Part shown: in pieces, positions 25,144 through 34,093 of the stretch
Layout: each line of letters starts with the position of its first letter
How positions within the stretch are numbered: position 1 is the first letter of the stretch
Assembly: GCF_900184735.1 (NCBI RefSeq)
Contig: NZ_LT855399.1
Coordinates: forward strand, 186,001-250,000
Direction of reading: 5' to 3'
DNA from: Paucisalibacillus globulus
GTDB taxonomy: Bacteria; Bacillota; Bacilli; Bacillales; Amphibacillaceae
DNA length: 64,000 nt
Position numbers and translations under genes: made by a program
The notes under the pieces: model-generated
The model's input: the letters and a program-made list of their open reading frames with translations, nothing else
The model's database searches: none
What the model was told of the DNA's origin: nothing

Positions 25144-26238
25144 ATGAAATACTTTTGGGTTCGATTCATCGTATTTGTTGCACTATGGACCTATTCCATC
25201 TTTCAATACAGTAACCATTTTGGAATAAGTATATTGTTTTTTGCAGGGGCGTTGGGGGTCTTTTTCTTCCTGTCTTTAAAACAGGTCTATGTTTCCTTAT
25301 ACATACTTTTGTCGGTTGTCATCGTTTTGCACGATGTTCTAATTACGGACGGAAATCTATTCACCATCATTTTATTGTTTTATGTTTCGATTGTAGCTTC
25401 CTTCCGTTTACGTGCAAAAAAACTATTAATCTATCTTGGTATTAATTTGTTTTTTTCTATAACCATTGGATACATCCAAGGGAACCAAATTATAGGTATT
25501 GTACTACTCTCAATATTACTTTATTTTGTTATAGTGGCATTAAGTGAGTCACAAGTTCAGTTAACTGAACAACGGACTCTATATGAGCAATTACTTGGCG
25601 AATATCGTAAGCAAAAAAGGGTTATTTTACTTGCAGAACAAGATGCTAGGACAGAGGAACGGAACAGAATTGCACGGGATATTCATGACTCTGTGGGCCA
25701 TCGATTAACTGCATTAATCATGAAGCTTGAAATGCTGGCAATTCAGAATAAAAACGAGGAGTATCGTGATTTAAAGAAAATGGCAGAGGAAAGTCTAGAT
25801 GAAACCCGGCATGCGGTTAAAACATTGCAAGCAGATGATAATGAAGGAATTGCTGCTGTGGTGAATCTAATTCGGAAGCTAGAAGTAGAGAATCAAATTG
25901 TCATCCAGTTTACAATCAAACAAGGGGTACTAACCGTTCCTTTATCTAATCAAAATAGTGTTGTGTTATATCGTGTTATACAAGAGGCCTTGACAAATGC
26001 TATGCGACATGGTCATTCTAGGGAAGTTCAGGTAATATTAGGGAAATCAGCTATTGGTGATGTTACATTCGAGGTATCCAATGCTGTTTATGAGAGCAAG
26101 TCGTTTGTATTGGGCTTTGGTTTAATAAATATGAAAAAAAGAGTGGAAGAGGTAAATGGTCGCTTGGATGTATTCCAGAAAGAGAACCGATTTACCATTA
26201 TGGGTATTATTCCAGCCGTGACCGTGAATGGGGGATAA
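25144..26238 (+). CDS. sensor histidine kinase (LnrJ/DesK-like)
   Basis: 364 residues. The first 140 or so contain about five hydrophobic segments; a coiled linker (TLYEQLLGEYRKQKRVILL) leads to RNRIARDIHDSVGHRL, the HisKA_3 dimerisation motif with the phosphorylated His near residue 180. The C-terminal ATPase shows NAMRHGHSREVQV and GFGLINMKKRVEEV. It has no large extracellular domain, so it likely senses within or near the membrane, as in bacteriocin, lipid-drug or envelope-stress sensors. It pairs with the response regulator two bases downstream. Confidence 0.93.
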   Translation: MKYFWVRFIVFVALWTYSIFQYSNHFGISILFFAGALGVFFFLSLKQVYVSLYILLSVVIVLHDVLITDGNLFTIILLFYVSIVASFRLRAKKLLIYLGINLFFSITIGYIQGNQIIGIVLLSILLYFVIVALSESQVQLTEQRTLYEQLLGEYRKQKRVILLAEQDARTEERNRIARDIHDSVGHRLTALIMKLEMLAIQNKNEEYRDLKKMAEESLDETRHAVKTLQADDNEGIAAVVNLIRKLEVENQIVIQFTIKQGVLTVPLSNQNSVVLYRVIQEALTNAMRHGHSREVQVILGKSAIGDVTFEVSNAVYESKSFVLGFGLINMKKRVEEVNGRLDVFQKENRFTIMGIIPAVTVNGG

Positions 26239-26240
26239 TT

Positions 26241-26870
26241 ATGTGGCGAGTATTGTTGGTAGAGGATCAGGCAATTGTGAGACAGGGTTTAAAGGTAATT
26301 CTAGAGCAAGATGAGAATATAAAGGTAACACATGAGGCTGAGAATGGCGAAGAGGCAATTGAAATATTGAATCAATATTCGATTGACTTTATCATGATGG
26401 ATGTTAGAATGCCTGTGATGAATGGAATTGAGGCCACACGAATAATTAAAAAACAGTGGCCAGAAGTGAAAATATTGATCTTAACTACCTTTAATGATGA
26501 CGAATATGCCCTAGAAGCCTTAAAGGAAGGGGCGAATGGATTTCTATTGAAAACAGCTGATTCCCAGAAGTTGATTGATGCGGTATATAGTTGTATGAGT
26601 GGTGGTTTAACGATTCATGATGAAGTAGCAGCAAAAGTGATGCCAAGATTACTACAACGTGAACAAAAGGAGGCAATATCCATCGATTTGTCCCCGAGAG
26701 AAATAACCATTACGAAGTTAGTAGGGGAGGGAAAGACAAATAAGGAGATTGCCGACGAGCTTTATTTATCTATTGGAACAGTAAAAAATCATATAACACA
26801 GATTCTTCAAAAGTCAGGATTGCGAGATAGAACACAGCTTGCAATTTATGCAATTAAACATGATTTATAA
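26241..26870 (+). CDS. NarL/LuxR-family response regulator
   Basis: 209 residues. VLLVEDQAIVRQGL begins the receiver domain; FIMMDVRMPVMNGIEATR holds the phospho-acceptor Asp near residue 53; ILTTFNDDEYALEALKEGANGF supplies the Thr and Lys. Residues 145-205 form a LuxR helix-turn-helix, LSPREITITKLVGEGKTNKE and YLSIGTVKNHITQI. It is the partner of the kinase immediately upstream. By analogy with LnrK it may control the ABC transporter at 29347. Confidence 0.94.
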   Translation: MWRVLLVEDQAIVRQGLKVILEQDENIKVTHEAENGEEAIEILNQYSIDFIMMDVRMPVMNGIEATRIIKKQWPEVKILILTTFNDDEYALEALKEGANGFLLKTADSQKLIDAVYSCMSGGLTIHDEVAAKVMPRLLQREQKEAISIDLSPREITITKLVGEGKTNKEIADELYLSIGTVKNHITQILQKSGLRDRTQLAIYAIKHDL

Positions 26871-26891
26871 AATGCTCCTACCCTGAGTATG

Positions 26892-27713
26892 CTAATTTGA
26901 GATTCGGGCTTTTCTCCCTACTTTACAGACTAATCGCATTAATGAATGGTGTAATGGAGGGAAAATTGCAAAGATGACGTCCATTGTTTTTCTCATGGGC
27001 ATTGGACATATGATAGGTTTATTTTTATGAACACCCTTAATAGCCATCTTTGCTAATTTTTGAGGAGACATCAATTTCTGCTTTTCCAATTGTTTGGTCA
27101 TAACAGATTTATCGATTTTAATAGCCCTTGCTTCTTTAAAAATGGGAGTATCAACAAATGTTGGACAAAGTGTACTTACTTTTATACAAAATTCCTCTCC
27201 TTCATAATGGAGAGATGTCGTTAAGCCTACAACTGCATGCTTTGTAGTAGAGTAGGCTGAAGAAAGAGGAGAGGGACCGAGACCTGCAGCTGATGATGTG
27301 TTAACGATGTGTCCGAAGGCTTGCTCTTTCATTATTTTATAACCTATTTCTGTACCATAAATGACACCCCATAAATTAATATCCATGATTTCCTTCCAGT
27401 CTTCTAATGTCACGTCATACATTTCACCATACATAGCTATGCCAGCATTGTTAAAGAGGTAATCTAACCTACCGAATTCTCGATATATTCCTTTAATTAC
27501 ATTCTCTACGTTCTCGTAGTTGGTTACATCTAAACGAACAAATCTAGACGTCTTAAATTCATGATTGAGTTCTGCTTCAAGGATTAACCCATTCTTTTCA
27601 TTAATATCTGCGATTATGACAAATACATCTTGAGCCATTAATTCTTTACAGATTTCCTTTCCTATACCGGATGCACCACCAGTTACAATTGCAACTTTTC
27701 TCGTTCCCTCCAT
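26892..27713 (-). CDS. classical SDR oxidoreductase
   Basis: 273 residues from ATG 27713; AAAGGAGAGG fits this ATG better than the TTG six bases before it. IVTGGASGIGKEICKEL is the TGxxxGxG cofactor turn; LFNNAGIAMYG the NNAG motif; INTSSAAGLGPSPLSSAYSTTKHAVVGL was read as NTSSAAG and YSTTKHA, giving the catalytic Ser, Tyr and Lys. It oxidises or reduces an alcohol or ketone using NAD(P). The C-terminal region is basic and partly hydrophobic, as in membrane-near SDRs. It ends only 21 bases from the response regulator stop, in the opposite direction. Confidence 0.9.
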   Translation of the reverse strand: MEGTRKVAIVTGGASGIGKEICKELMAQDVFVIIADINEKNGLILEAELNHEFKTSRFVRLDVTNYENVENVIKGIYREFGRLDYLFNNAGIAMYGEMYDVTLEDWKEIMDINLWGVIYGTEIGYKIMKEQAFGHIVNTSSAAGLGPSPLSSAYSTTKHAVVGLTTSLHYEGEEFCIKVSTLCPTFVDTPIFKEARAIKIDKSVMTKQLEKQKLMSPQKLAKMAIKGVHKNKPIICPMPMRKTMDVIFAIFPPLHHSLMRLVCKVGRKARISN

Positions 27714-27781
27714 CCACAACCTCTCCTTTAATGGTGTACTATTTTCATTAAGGATATTTACGTATAGTTTGTTGCTGTTTT

Positions 27782-27991
27782 GATAGAAACTGCACAGTAA
27801 ATAAGCATTTTGTATAGAGCAGCATACCCGCTACGGAAATACACTCCGCTTTCCGCGGGCGGCTGGTGAGCCTCCTCGTGCTAGCGCACTGCGGGGTCTC
27901 ACCGATGCCCGCGGAAAGCGAAGTATTCTGCCGGAGCGGTATCGTCCCACTATCCCACTTTAATTACGGTGGATGTACCGCACAGTTTCTA
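27782..27991. repeat. 210-bp GC-rich palindromic repeat, full copy
   Basis: Left end GATAGAAACTGCACAGTAA, right end TGTACCGCACAGTTTCTA: these are inverted relative to each other. Between them lie CATACCCGCTACGGAAATAC, ACTCCGCTTTCCGCGGGC, GGCTGGTGAGCCTCCTCG, CTGCGGGGTCTCACCGATG and ATTCTGCCGGAGCGG. The first part matches the repeat ending at 23875; the last part matches the left end of the one at 23448. It therefore looks like a mosaic of two modules. Confidence 0.85.
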
Positions 27992-28320
27992 ACATACTAT
28001 TTGTTAACTTAATCTATCCAGAGTGACAACAACCGTTTTGAAAATAGCCTTTTTAAAATAGATTTACAAATAAACATAACTTAGATTGAATAATCTTATT
28101 AATTAAATTATACACAATTTTCAATATTACAAAGTTGGTTTCGGTCATAATTCATTTTATTGTCATATTTCGTAACAACAACTTAAATAATTATTTAGTA
28201 TGTCAAGTGTCTTATCCTAAGTGTGTTACTCTTCAATAATTTGTAATATCTAGAATAAATTAGAGGCGCAACTTTCTATTATAATGACAGTATGGATCCT
28301 AAATAAGAAGGTGTTTCTAG
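27992..28320. other. AT-rich intergenic stretch
   Basis: About 330 bases between the repeat and the ctaG-like gene. No reading frame, hairpin or repeat stands out. TATAAT occurs at 28280-28285 with a poor -35 and may be the promoter of the ctaG-like gene, whose AAGAAGGTG ribosome site follows. Confidence 0.5.
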
Positions 28321-29127
28321 ATGCTTGATATTATGTTGGAGGAATTTCCTTTCTCCTCACTATGGAATTCAGGGATATTTCTTTTCCTAGCGTTTTCTGC
28401 TGTAATTTATTTATTTATCCTACCACAGGAAAAGAAACACCCATTTTGGAAGTCGGCAGTATTCTTTATTGGTCTTGTTGTTATATTCTTCAGTGCTGCT
28501 AGTCCATTGAACATTATTGGTAGAATTCAGTTTAGTGCTCATATCGTGCAGATTGTTTTGCTTGTGTTTATTGCACCACCACTTCTGATTATTGGAATGA
28601 AGCGAAGAATATTGGTTCAAGCTTTCAAAATTAAGATTCTTGCTAAGATTTTTGACTTTATTACCAAACCAGTTGTTACGATTGGACTTTTCTTTTTAGC
28701 ACTTTACGGCTATCACCATCCACCTATCTTTGATCAGGCAAGAGTAGACTTATATGGGAATTATTTATATTTATTCATTTTATTCTTAACGGCTATTCTC
28801 CTATGGGTACCCATCTTATCGAAGAAAAATACCAAAAAAATGTTGACTATTTATCATCTCATTTGCATGGCTTTTATTTTGCCGCTTGGAGGTATCTTGC
28901 TTCTTTCAAAAGAGATATTATATCAAGCCTATACAGATTTAACGACGTTTACCCAGGCATTAGAAGTCTGCTTACCAACAGGGCAGACACTCTCCCCGGA
29001 ATTAGTGTTATTGCTATTGCCATTTGAACCAATTGGAGAACAATATACAGGTGGGATAATTTGGGTAGTAGCTGGACTAGTCATCTTTAGTATCTCGTTA
29101 CTGGTTAATAGAATAATAGTGAAATGA
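28321..29127 (+). CDS. CtaG-like cytochrome c oxidase assembly protein
   Basis: 268 residues with about seven membrane segments. The order of helices and motifs such as FSAHIVQIVLLVFIAPPLL, LYGYHHPPIFDQA and PLGGILLLSKEILYQAYTDL fit the caa3_CtaG family. In B. subtilis CtaG is needed to assemble active caa3 oxidase; many Bacillaceae carry extra CtaG-like copies (YozB region and others). No oxidase genes are here, so this is likely such a separate copy. It sits between the two-component genes and the ABC transporter but has its own terminator at 29134. Confidence 0.85.
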   Translation: MLDIMLEEFPFSSLWNSGIFLFLAFSAVIYLFILPQEKKHPFWKSAVFFIGLVVIFFSAASPLNIIGRIQFSAHIVQIVLLVFIAPPLLIIGMKRRILVQAFKIKILAKIFDFITKPVVTIGLFFLALYGYHHPPIFDQARVDLYGNYLYLFILFLTAILLWVPILSKKNTKKMLTIYHLICMAFILPLGGILLLSKEILYQAYTDLTTFTQALEVCLPTGQTLSPELVLLLLPFEPIGEQYTGGIIWVVAGLVIFSISLLVNRIIVK

Positions 29128-29133
29128 TTTACT

Positions 29134-29168
29134 CGTAGCTCTCTTGATTAATAGGGGGCTTTTTTTAT
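29134..29168 (+). terminator. intrinsic terminator of the ctaG-like gene
   Basis: AGCTCTC pairs with GGGGGCT (two G-T pairs), followed by TTTTTTTATT. Confidence 0.7.
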
Positions 29169-29254
29169 TGAGTGGAGTTTCGATAAATGATTTAGAGCTA
29201 GTGTATATATCCGGGGATAAAGAGATGATAATTTGTAATTCTGGAAAAAAGTGA

Positions 29255-29293
29255 CTGGAGTCATGTTCCAATTTCTAATTGTTATGACTCCAG
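29255..29293. promoter_or_regulatory. inverted repeat upstream of the ABC transporter
   Basis: CTGGAGTCAT (29255-29264) and ATGACTCCAG (29284-29293) are perfect inverted arms separated by 19 bases, without a T run behind them. It lies 53 bases before the ATPase start. It could be an operator for a dimeric regulator, perhaps the response regulator at 26241, or an mRNA stem. Inference only. Confidence 0.4.
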
Positions 29294-29346
29294 ATAGTAT
29301 TGATTTTATTCAAACAGCCGTATTCTTATGGTAGGAGGGGAATCGA

Positions 29347-30279
29347 ATGATCGAATTAGTAGATTTAACGAAGAAATTTAAACAAATGTACGCTGTGAAG
29401 AATTTAAATATGTTTATTGAACGAGGAGAAATTGTTGGGTTATTAGGTCCAAACGGGGCGGGTAAATCAACTGCCATATCGATGCTATCATCATTAGTTG
29501 AGCCAACTAGTGGTGATGTTCGGTTTGAAAATAATAGTATCTTGAAAAAACCTGCCCCTTTCCGGAAAGTCGTTGGAATGGTCCCTCAGAATATTGCATT
29601 ATATACAGATTTGACTGCGGAAGAAAATTTATTGTTTTTCGGAAGAATCTATCGACTACATGGGAAAGAATTGGAGCGCAAAGTTGATGAAGTACTAGAA
29701 CAAATTGGCCTTACAGATCGAAGAAAGGATGTCGTTAAGAAGTTTTCGGGTGGGATGCAACGAAGACTTAATATAGGTGTGGCTATGTTACATGATCCTG
29801 AAGTACTGATAATGGATGAACCTACTGTTGGGATTGACCCACAATCAAGAAATTATATATTAGAGACGGTCAAACGACTGAATGAAGATAGAAACATGAC
29901 CGTATTGTATACCAGTCATTATATGGAGGAAGTGGAGTTTCTTTGTGATCGCATTTATATCATGGATAAAGGGAACCTCATTGCTTCAGGAACAAAGGAT
30001 GAGATTAAGCAAATCCTTTCATCAGAAAAAACTATTTCTATAACGATGGAACGATTAAATGATGAGTTTGTAGAAGTTTTAAAACAAAATCCACAGGTAA
30101 ATCGCGTAACTACAGGGGAAAAAGAGGTAACAATTTTAGTTCCCCGTGATGCTAATGTCTTTTCTGAGATTATCAGATTAGCAGAATCTACTGGTATTGA
30201 GTTAAATTCTGTAGATAACAAAACACCTACCCTTGAGGATGTATTCTTACATCTAACTGGTAGAGCCTTAAGGGATTAG
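29347..30279 (+). CDS. ABC transporter ATPase (LnrL-like)
   Basis: 310 residues. GLLGPNGAGKSTAISML is Walker A, VPQNIALYTDLTAEENL the Q-loop region, KFSGGMQRRLNIGVAM the ABC signature, VLIMDEPTVGIDPQSR Walker B, and YTSHYMEEVEFLCDR the switch His. A C-terminal extension of about 70 residues is typical of drug or lantibiotic exporters (DrrA/CcmA class). TAGGAGGGG precedes the ATG. It is followed by two ABC-2 permease genes, giving the same three-gene layout as B. subtilis lnrLMN. Confidence 0.94.
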   Translation: MIELVDLTKKFKQMYAVKNLNMFIERGEIVGLLGPNGAGKSTAISMLSSLVEPTSGDVRFENNSILKKPAPFRKVVGMVPQNIALYTDLTAEENLLFFGRIYRLHGKELERKVDEVLEQIGLTDRRKDVVKKFSGGMQRRLNIGVAMLHDPEVLIMDEPTVGIDPQSRNYILETVKRLNEDRNMTVLYTSHYMEEVEFLCDRIYIMDKGNLIASGTKDEIKQILSSEKTISITMERLNDEFVEVLKQNPQVNRVTTGEKEVTILVPRDANVFSEIIRLAESTGIELNSVDNKTPTLEDVFLHLTGRALRD

Positions 30280-30289
30280 AGGTGAGATA

Positions 30290-31546
30290 ATGATCTGGCA
30301 TATTATTAAAAAACAGGGGCTATTATTCTGGCGTAATAAGCAGCAGTTAATTCTTCTTATTGCATTACCTATTATTTTGATTGCTATATTAGGAGCTGCT
30401 TTAGGTAGTGGTTTTGATAATGAAAGTAGTCCTATTAAGATGAAGGTTGCATTTATAGAACAGGTAGAAGAACAAGATCAGATTGAACAATTTCTTACTG
30501 ATTTACAGGAACAGGTTCCAAGTGGAGTCGTTGATGAAATTAAGTCTAATATCGATATGATGGCACCGATAACCAATATCAAAGCAGTACTAGAAAGTGA
30601 AGAAGTGAAGGAGTTCTTGGAAATCACCTATATGGATCCTTCGGAGAAAAGTGTGATAGTCGATGATGAATCGTATACTGCTATTGTAGAGGTTCCAGAA
30701 GGTTTTTCCTATGATGTTCTTGAATCTATGGTATTTAACAATGTAATATCTCCAACTCTCCTCATAACTTATAACGAGGAACAGCAGGTTGGAACAAGTA
30801 TTGTTTCAAGTTTTTTTACCCAGTTTCAGGAGCAGCTAACTTTAGGAACTTTCCTAGGTGAAAAAGGGATTGATTTATCCGCTATCGATTACCAGGAAGT
30901 TAATGGCGAAGTTATTTCAATCAATGAGCAAAAGCCAGTTTCAGCAAGCGCATACTACACAATTGGAATGACGGTTATGAATGTCCTATTCTTAGCTGGA
31001 GCCGTTGGTTATTATGCATATTATGAGAAAGAAATAAATGTATTTAATCGGATTATTATGGCGAATATTTCGAGATGGGTTTACTTCTCAGGGGTTCTGG
31101 CGTCGGGCACAATCTTTGCTTTTATTCAGAGCTTGATAATATTTGGATTTTCGTGGCTTGTTTATGGTATCCGTTTCCCTGATATCCTTGATTTCCTTGT
31201 TGTAACCGTAGCATACTCGTTTGCTATTGGTGGTCTTGCAGTTCTATTGTCAGCATTAAATTACCGATTGAATTCCGAGACAATTACCAATTTCTTTATG
31301 AATATTATTGCTACATTGTTAGCGGTTCTTGGGGGGAGTTTTTATCCTATTGGAGATTTTTCTTCTTTGTTTCAAACGCTTGGAAATATGACTCCTAATG
31401 GTGCGGGTTTAACAGCTTATTTAACACTATTAAGAGGAGAAGGGATTGCTGGAATAAGCGATAATCTTATGTATCTAGTAATCTTCGCATTAATGACTGT
31501 AGTAGTAGCAGCACTATGTTTTCCGAAGAGAGGAGTATCGGCATGA
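30290..31546 (+). CDS. ABC-2 type permease (LnrM-like)
   Basis: 418 residues. One N-terminal helix (about 18-38) is followed by a 170-residue extracytoplasmic region rich in acidic residues, then five helices at the C-terminal end, the last with GGSFYPIGDFSSLFQTLGNMTPNG, a typical ABC-2 ending. Ten bases after the ATPase; its stop overlaps the next start (ATGA). With its partner it should form the membrane channel of an exporter for a membrane-active compound. Confidence 0.9.
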   Translation: MIWHIIKKQGLLFWRNKQQLILLIALPIILIAILGAALGSGFDNESSPIKMKVAFIEQVEEQDQIEQFLTDLQEQVPSGVVDEIKSNIDMMAPITNIKAVLESEEVKEFLEITYMDPSEKSVIVDDESYTAIVEVPEGFSYDVLESMVFNNVISPTLLITYNEEQQVGTSIVSSFFTQFQEQLTLGTFLGEKGIDLSAIDYQEVNGEVISINEQKPVSASAYYTIGMTVMNVLFLAGAVGYYAYYEKEINVFNRIIMANISRWVYFSGVLASGTIFAFIQSLIIFGFSWLVYGIRFPDILDFLVVTVAYSFAIGGLAVLLSALNYRLNSETITNFFMNIIATLLAVLGGSFYPIGDFSSLFQTLGNMTPNGAGLTAYLTLLRGEGIAGISDNLMYLVIFALMTVVVAALCFPKRGVSA

Positions 31547-32649
31547 TTGGAATCTTATTAGCTAAATTTAAAGGATTCATTCGTAACCCTTGGACTTTTG
31601 TCATATTTACCGGCATGTCAATGCTTATGGCTTTTATCTTCGGTGGAACCGGTGTTGATAAGGCCTATGTTCCCATCCACGGAGATGAAAAGATAAAAGA
31701 TTCTTTTATTGGTCAAGAACTTAAAGAACTGGAAGGCTTTCAGTTTAGTTGGATGACTGAAGAAGAAATAAAGGAAAAGATTGAGTCAGGAAAAGCAGAA
31801 ATTGGAGTTGTTCTAGGAGATAATGATTTTTCAATTATCGTTGGGGTAGATTCCTTTAATGCCGATTTAGTACAGCAAATTATTTCTGGTATTTATCAGG
31901 AAAAATTGGAACGAGAACAAATTCTATTAGCAGCAGGTCAGAATTCTTCCGATGAAAAAAATATATTAAATGAAATGGATTTAGCCATGGAGCAACCTAT
32001 TTTTGAAATAAAATCGGCAAGTTTTCGTGGGGAAGGGGCTTTTGTATACGATAATTCCCTACACCGAGTATTTGGCTTTTCATTATTCTTTGTTATTTAC
32101 ACAATCGCTTATAATGTATTGCCTATACTGATTGAAAAGAGACAGGGTATTTGGGATAGAATGATTTTGTCTCCACTGAAAAAGTCAGAGATGTATGTAG
32201 CTAATTTATTGTATAGCTTTATAACTGGTTACTTTCAAGTATTAGTTATATTTCTCATGTTCCGCTATGTCGTTGGTGTTGATTTTCACGGTAGGTTCTT
32301 TGAAACGCTAATACTTTTAATTCCATATGTATTCTCAGTAGTTGCACTTGCTATGTTAATCTCGTCCATTGTCAAAAACGTACAACAGTTCAATGCCGCC
32401 TTACCAATACTTGCAGTTAGCATGGCCATGATTGGTGGAGCATATTGGCCAATTGAAATTGTAGAATCAAAATTTTTACTGATGTTGTCTAAGATTAATC
32501 CTCTAACCTATGGAATGGAAGTACTGCACGGGGTAGCGGTCTACGGATATCCGATGGAAGAACTATTATTCCCAATAAGTATCTTGATATTAATGGGGGT
32601 AGTGATGATGGGGATTGGGATTCATTTGATGGAGAGAAGACATGTTTGA
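31543..32649 (+). CDS. ABC-2 type permease (LnrN-like)
   Basis: 368 residues from ATG 31543, which overlaps the previous stop as ATGA and has AGAGGAG upstream. It has the same plan as its partner: N-terminal helix, long outer segment, then NVLPILIEKRQGIWDRMILS and five C-terminal helices with GGAYWPIEIVESKFLLMLSKINPLTYG. The two permeases are related and likely form a heterodimer. Operon ends at the terminator 32672-32706. Confidence 0.9.
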   Translation: MIGILLAKFKGFIRNPWTFVIFTGMSMLMAFIFGGTGVDKAYVPIHGDEKIKDSFIGQELKELEGFQFSWMTEEEIKEKIESGKAEIGVVLGDNDFSIIVGVDSFNADLVQQIISGIYQEKLEREQILLAAGQNSSDEKNILNEMDLAMEQPIFEIKSASFRGEGAFVYDNSLHRVFGFSLFFVIYTIAYNVLPILIEKRQGIWDRMILSPLKKSEMYVANLLYSFITGYFQVLVIFLMFRYVVGVDFHGRFFETLILLIPYVFSVVALAMLISSIVKNVQQFNAALPILAVSMAMIGGAYWPIEIVESKFLLMLSKINPLTYGMEVLHGVAVYGYPMEELLFPISILILMGVVMMGIGIHLMERRHV

Positions 32650-32671
32650 TTAATAGAAGTAATAATGTTTA

Positions 32672-32706
32672 AAAAGGTACCATCACACAATATGGTGCCT
32701 TTTCAA
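32672..32706 (+). terminator. intrinsic terminator of the ABC transporter operon
   Basis: AAAAGGTACCAT, loop CACACAAT, ATGGTGCCTTTT, then CAAAT. 12-bp stem whose second arm supplies the T run. Confidence 0.88.
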
Positions 32707-32788
32707 ATATCTACCAATGAAATAGTGTGAAAATTTTTAGTATAATAGTATTATAGACAACAAGAGAGCACATCTAGGGGGAAGTAAG

Positions 32789-33742
32789 GTGAAGAAAAAG
32801 GTATTTAAAATCGTAGCAGGGCTTTTTGTCATACTGTTCATTATAGATATTATTGCGAGTTTTTATTTTTACGATCTTGCTATCAATCGAGGCCCAAAGG
32901 ATTTCCTTAGTGGGAATAAGGATTTAGAAGTATCGGCAGAAACCATGGAGGTTTTGCTTGATGGTGGTTGGCGTGATTGGGTAGCTAATCAGGAGTTTGA
33001 ATCTTTAGAAATGACATCAAGAGATGGCTTACTTTTACAAGGATATTTTCTTGAGGCAAAGGAACCAACTAATAAACTCGTCATTGCTGCACACGGATAC
33101 TTAGGACGTGGAAGTGATATGGGCCTCTATGGGCAATATTATTATGAGGAATTAGGATACCATTTCTTTACCGCCGATTCCCGTGGACATGGGAGAAGTG
33201 AAGGGGACTACATCGGATTTGGTTGGCCAGATCGATTAGATTACCTGGATTGGATTAATAAAATGATACAAAAACTTGGACCTGATACTGAAATTATTTT
33301 GCATGGATTATCTATGGGTGCTGGAACTGTCTTGATGGCGGCAGGGGAAGAGCTTCCAGAGAATGTAAAATTGGTTATAGCTGATAGCCCTTATACAAGT
33401 GTTCATGATTTATTCTCTTATCAGATTAAAAGAATGTTTAAGCTCCCACCATTTCCTTTCATTCACACAACTAGTATCGTAACAAATGCCAAAGCAGGTT
33501 ATTCATTTAAAGAGGCATCTGCATTGGAACAAGTGAAAAAAGCAGAAGTTCCTATTCTGTATATTACAGGGAACGGGGATACATTCGTCCCTACAGAAAT
33601 GGCTCATGAACTCTATGAAAATACCGGTAGTGAAGCTGAAATCGTCACATTTGATGGAGCTAATCACGGTGAGTCATTTGTGATGGATGAGGAGAAGTAC
33701 ATTCGCGTGTTGAATGACTTTTTGGAAGAAAATTTGGATTAA
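32789..33742 (+). CDS. membrane-anchored alpha/beta hydrolase (YqkD-like), copy 2
   Basis: 317 residues from GTG 32789 behind AGGGGGAAG. Signal anchor about 6-27; AHGYLGRGSDMG; DSRGHGRSEGDYIGFGW; nucleophile in LHGLSMGAG; acid in ITGNGDTFVP; His in GANHGES. By eye nearly half of the residues agree with the copy at 13162, including the whole RGHGxSEGDYIGxGW block. Both have a non-ATG start and equal length, so they are paralogues that split after a duplication. It stands alone with its own terminator. Confidence 0.88.
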   Translation: MKKKVFKIVAGLFVILFIIDIIASFYFYDLAINRGPKDFLSGNKDLEVSAETMEVLLDGGWRDWVANQEFESLEMTSRDGLLLQGYFLEAKEPTNKLVIAAHGYLGRGSDMGLYGQYYYEELGYHFFTADSRGHGRSEGDYIGFGWPDRLDYLDWINKMIQKLGPDTEIILHGLSMGAGTVLMAAGEELPENVKLVIADSPYTSVHDLFSYQIKRMFKLPPFPFIHTTSIVTNAKAGYSFKEASALEQVKKAEVPILYITGNGDTFVPTEMAHELYENTGSEAEIVTFDGANHGESFVMDEEKYIRVLNDFLEENLD

Positions 33743-33760
33743 TAATATAGTTTGTTACAT

Positions 33761-33800
33761 AGGGATATGAATCTATCGATTTGTATCCTTATTTTTTAAA
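33761..33800 (+). terminator. intrinsic terminator after hydrolase copy 2
   Basis: GGATATGAAT pairs with ATTTGTATCC, followed by TTATTTTTTAAA. Confidence 0.7.
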
Positions 33801-33872
33801 TATACAAATAATTCATAAATTTATGATAAAATGATAGGTGAACTTAATTAAATGTGGTCCAGGGGGGATATG

Positions 33873-34088
33873 ATGAATAAGAATACGTTGTTTTTTACTA
33901 TAGGTATCATAATCGGATTGTTTATATTGCCAGGGATATTAGAATGGCTTGGCTTACCTTCATTTGCTGATGTTATTACGATGATATTTGGCGAACCAAA
34001 TACTGTTAATAGGTTGGTAGTTGGCCTATTGGGAGTATTAATATTCTTCTTTTTTATAAAAGTATTTTTGAAGAAGAAAGTGGGTTAA
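33873..34088 (+). CDS. small two-helix membrane protein, unknown
   Basis: 71 residues. AGGGGGG lies just before two adjacent ATGs (33870 and 33873); the second gives better spacing. FFTIGIIIGLFILPGILEWL and LVVGLLGVLIFFFFIKVFL are membrane helices; the loop between holds FGEPNTVNR; the tail is Lys-rich. I do not recognise a family. It is monocistronic. Confidence 0.6.
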   Translation: MNKNTLFFTIGIIIGLFILPGILEWLGLPSFADVITMIFGEPNTVNRLVVGLLGVLIFFFFIKVFLKKKVG

Positions 34089-34093
34089 AAATT

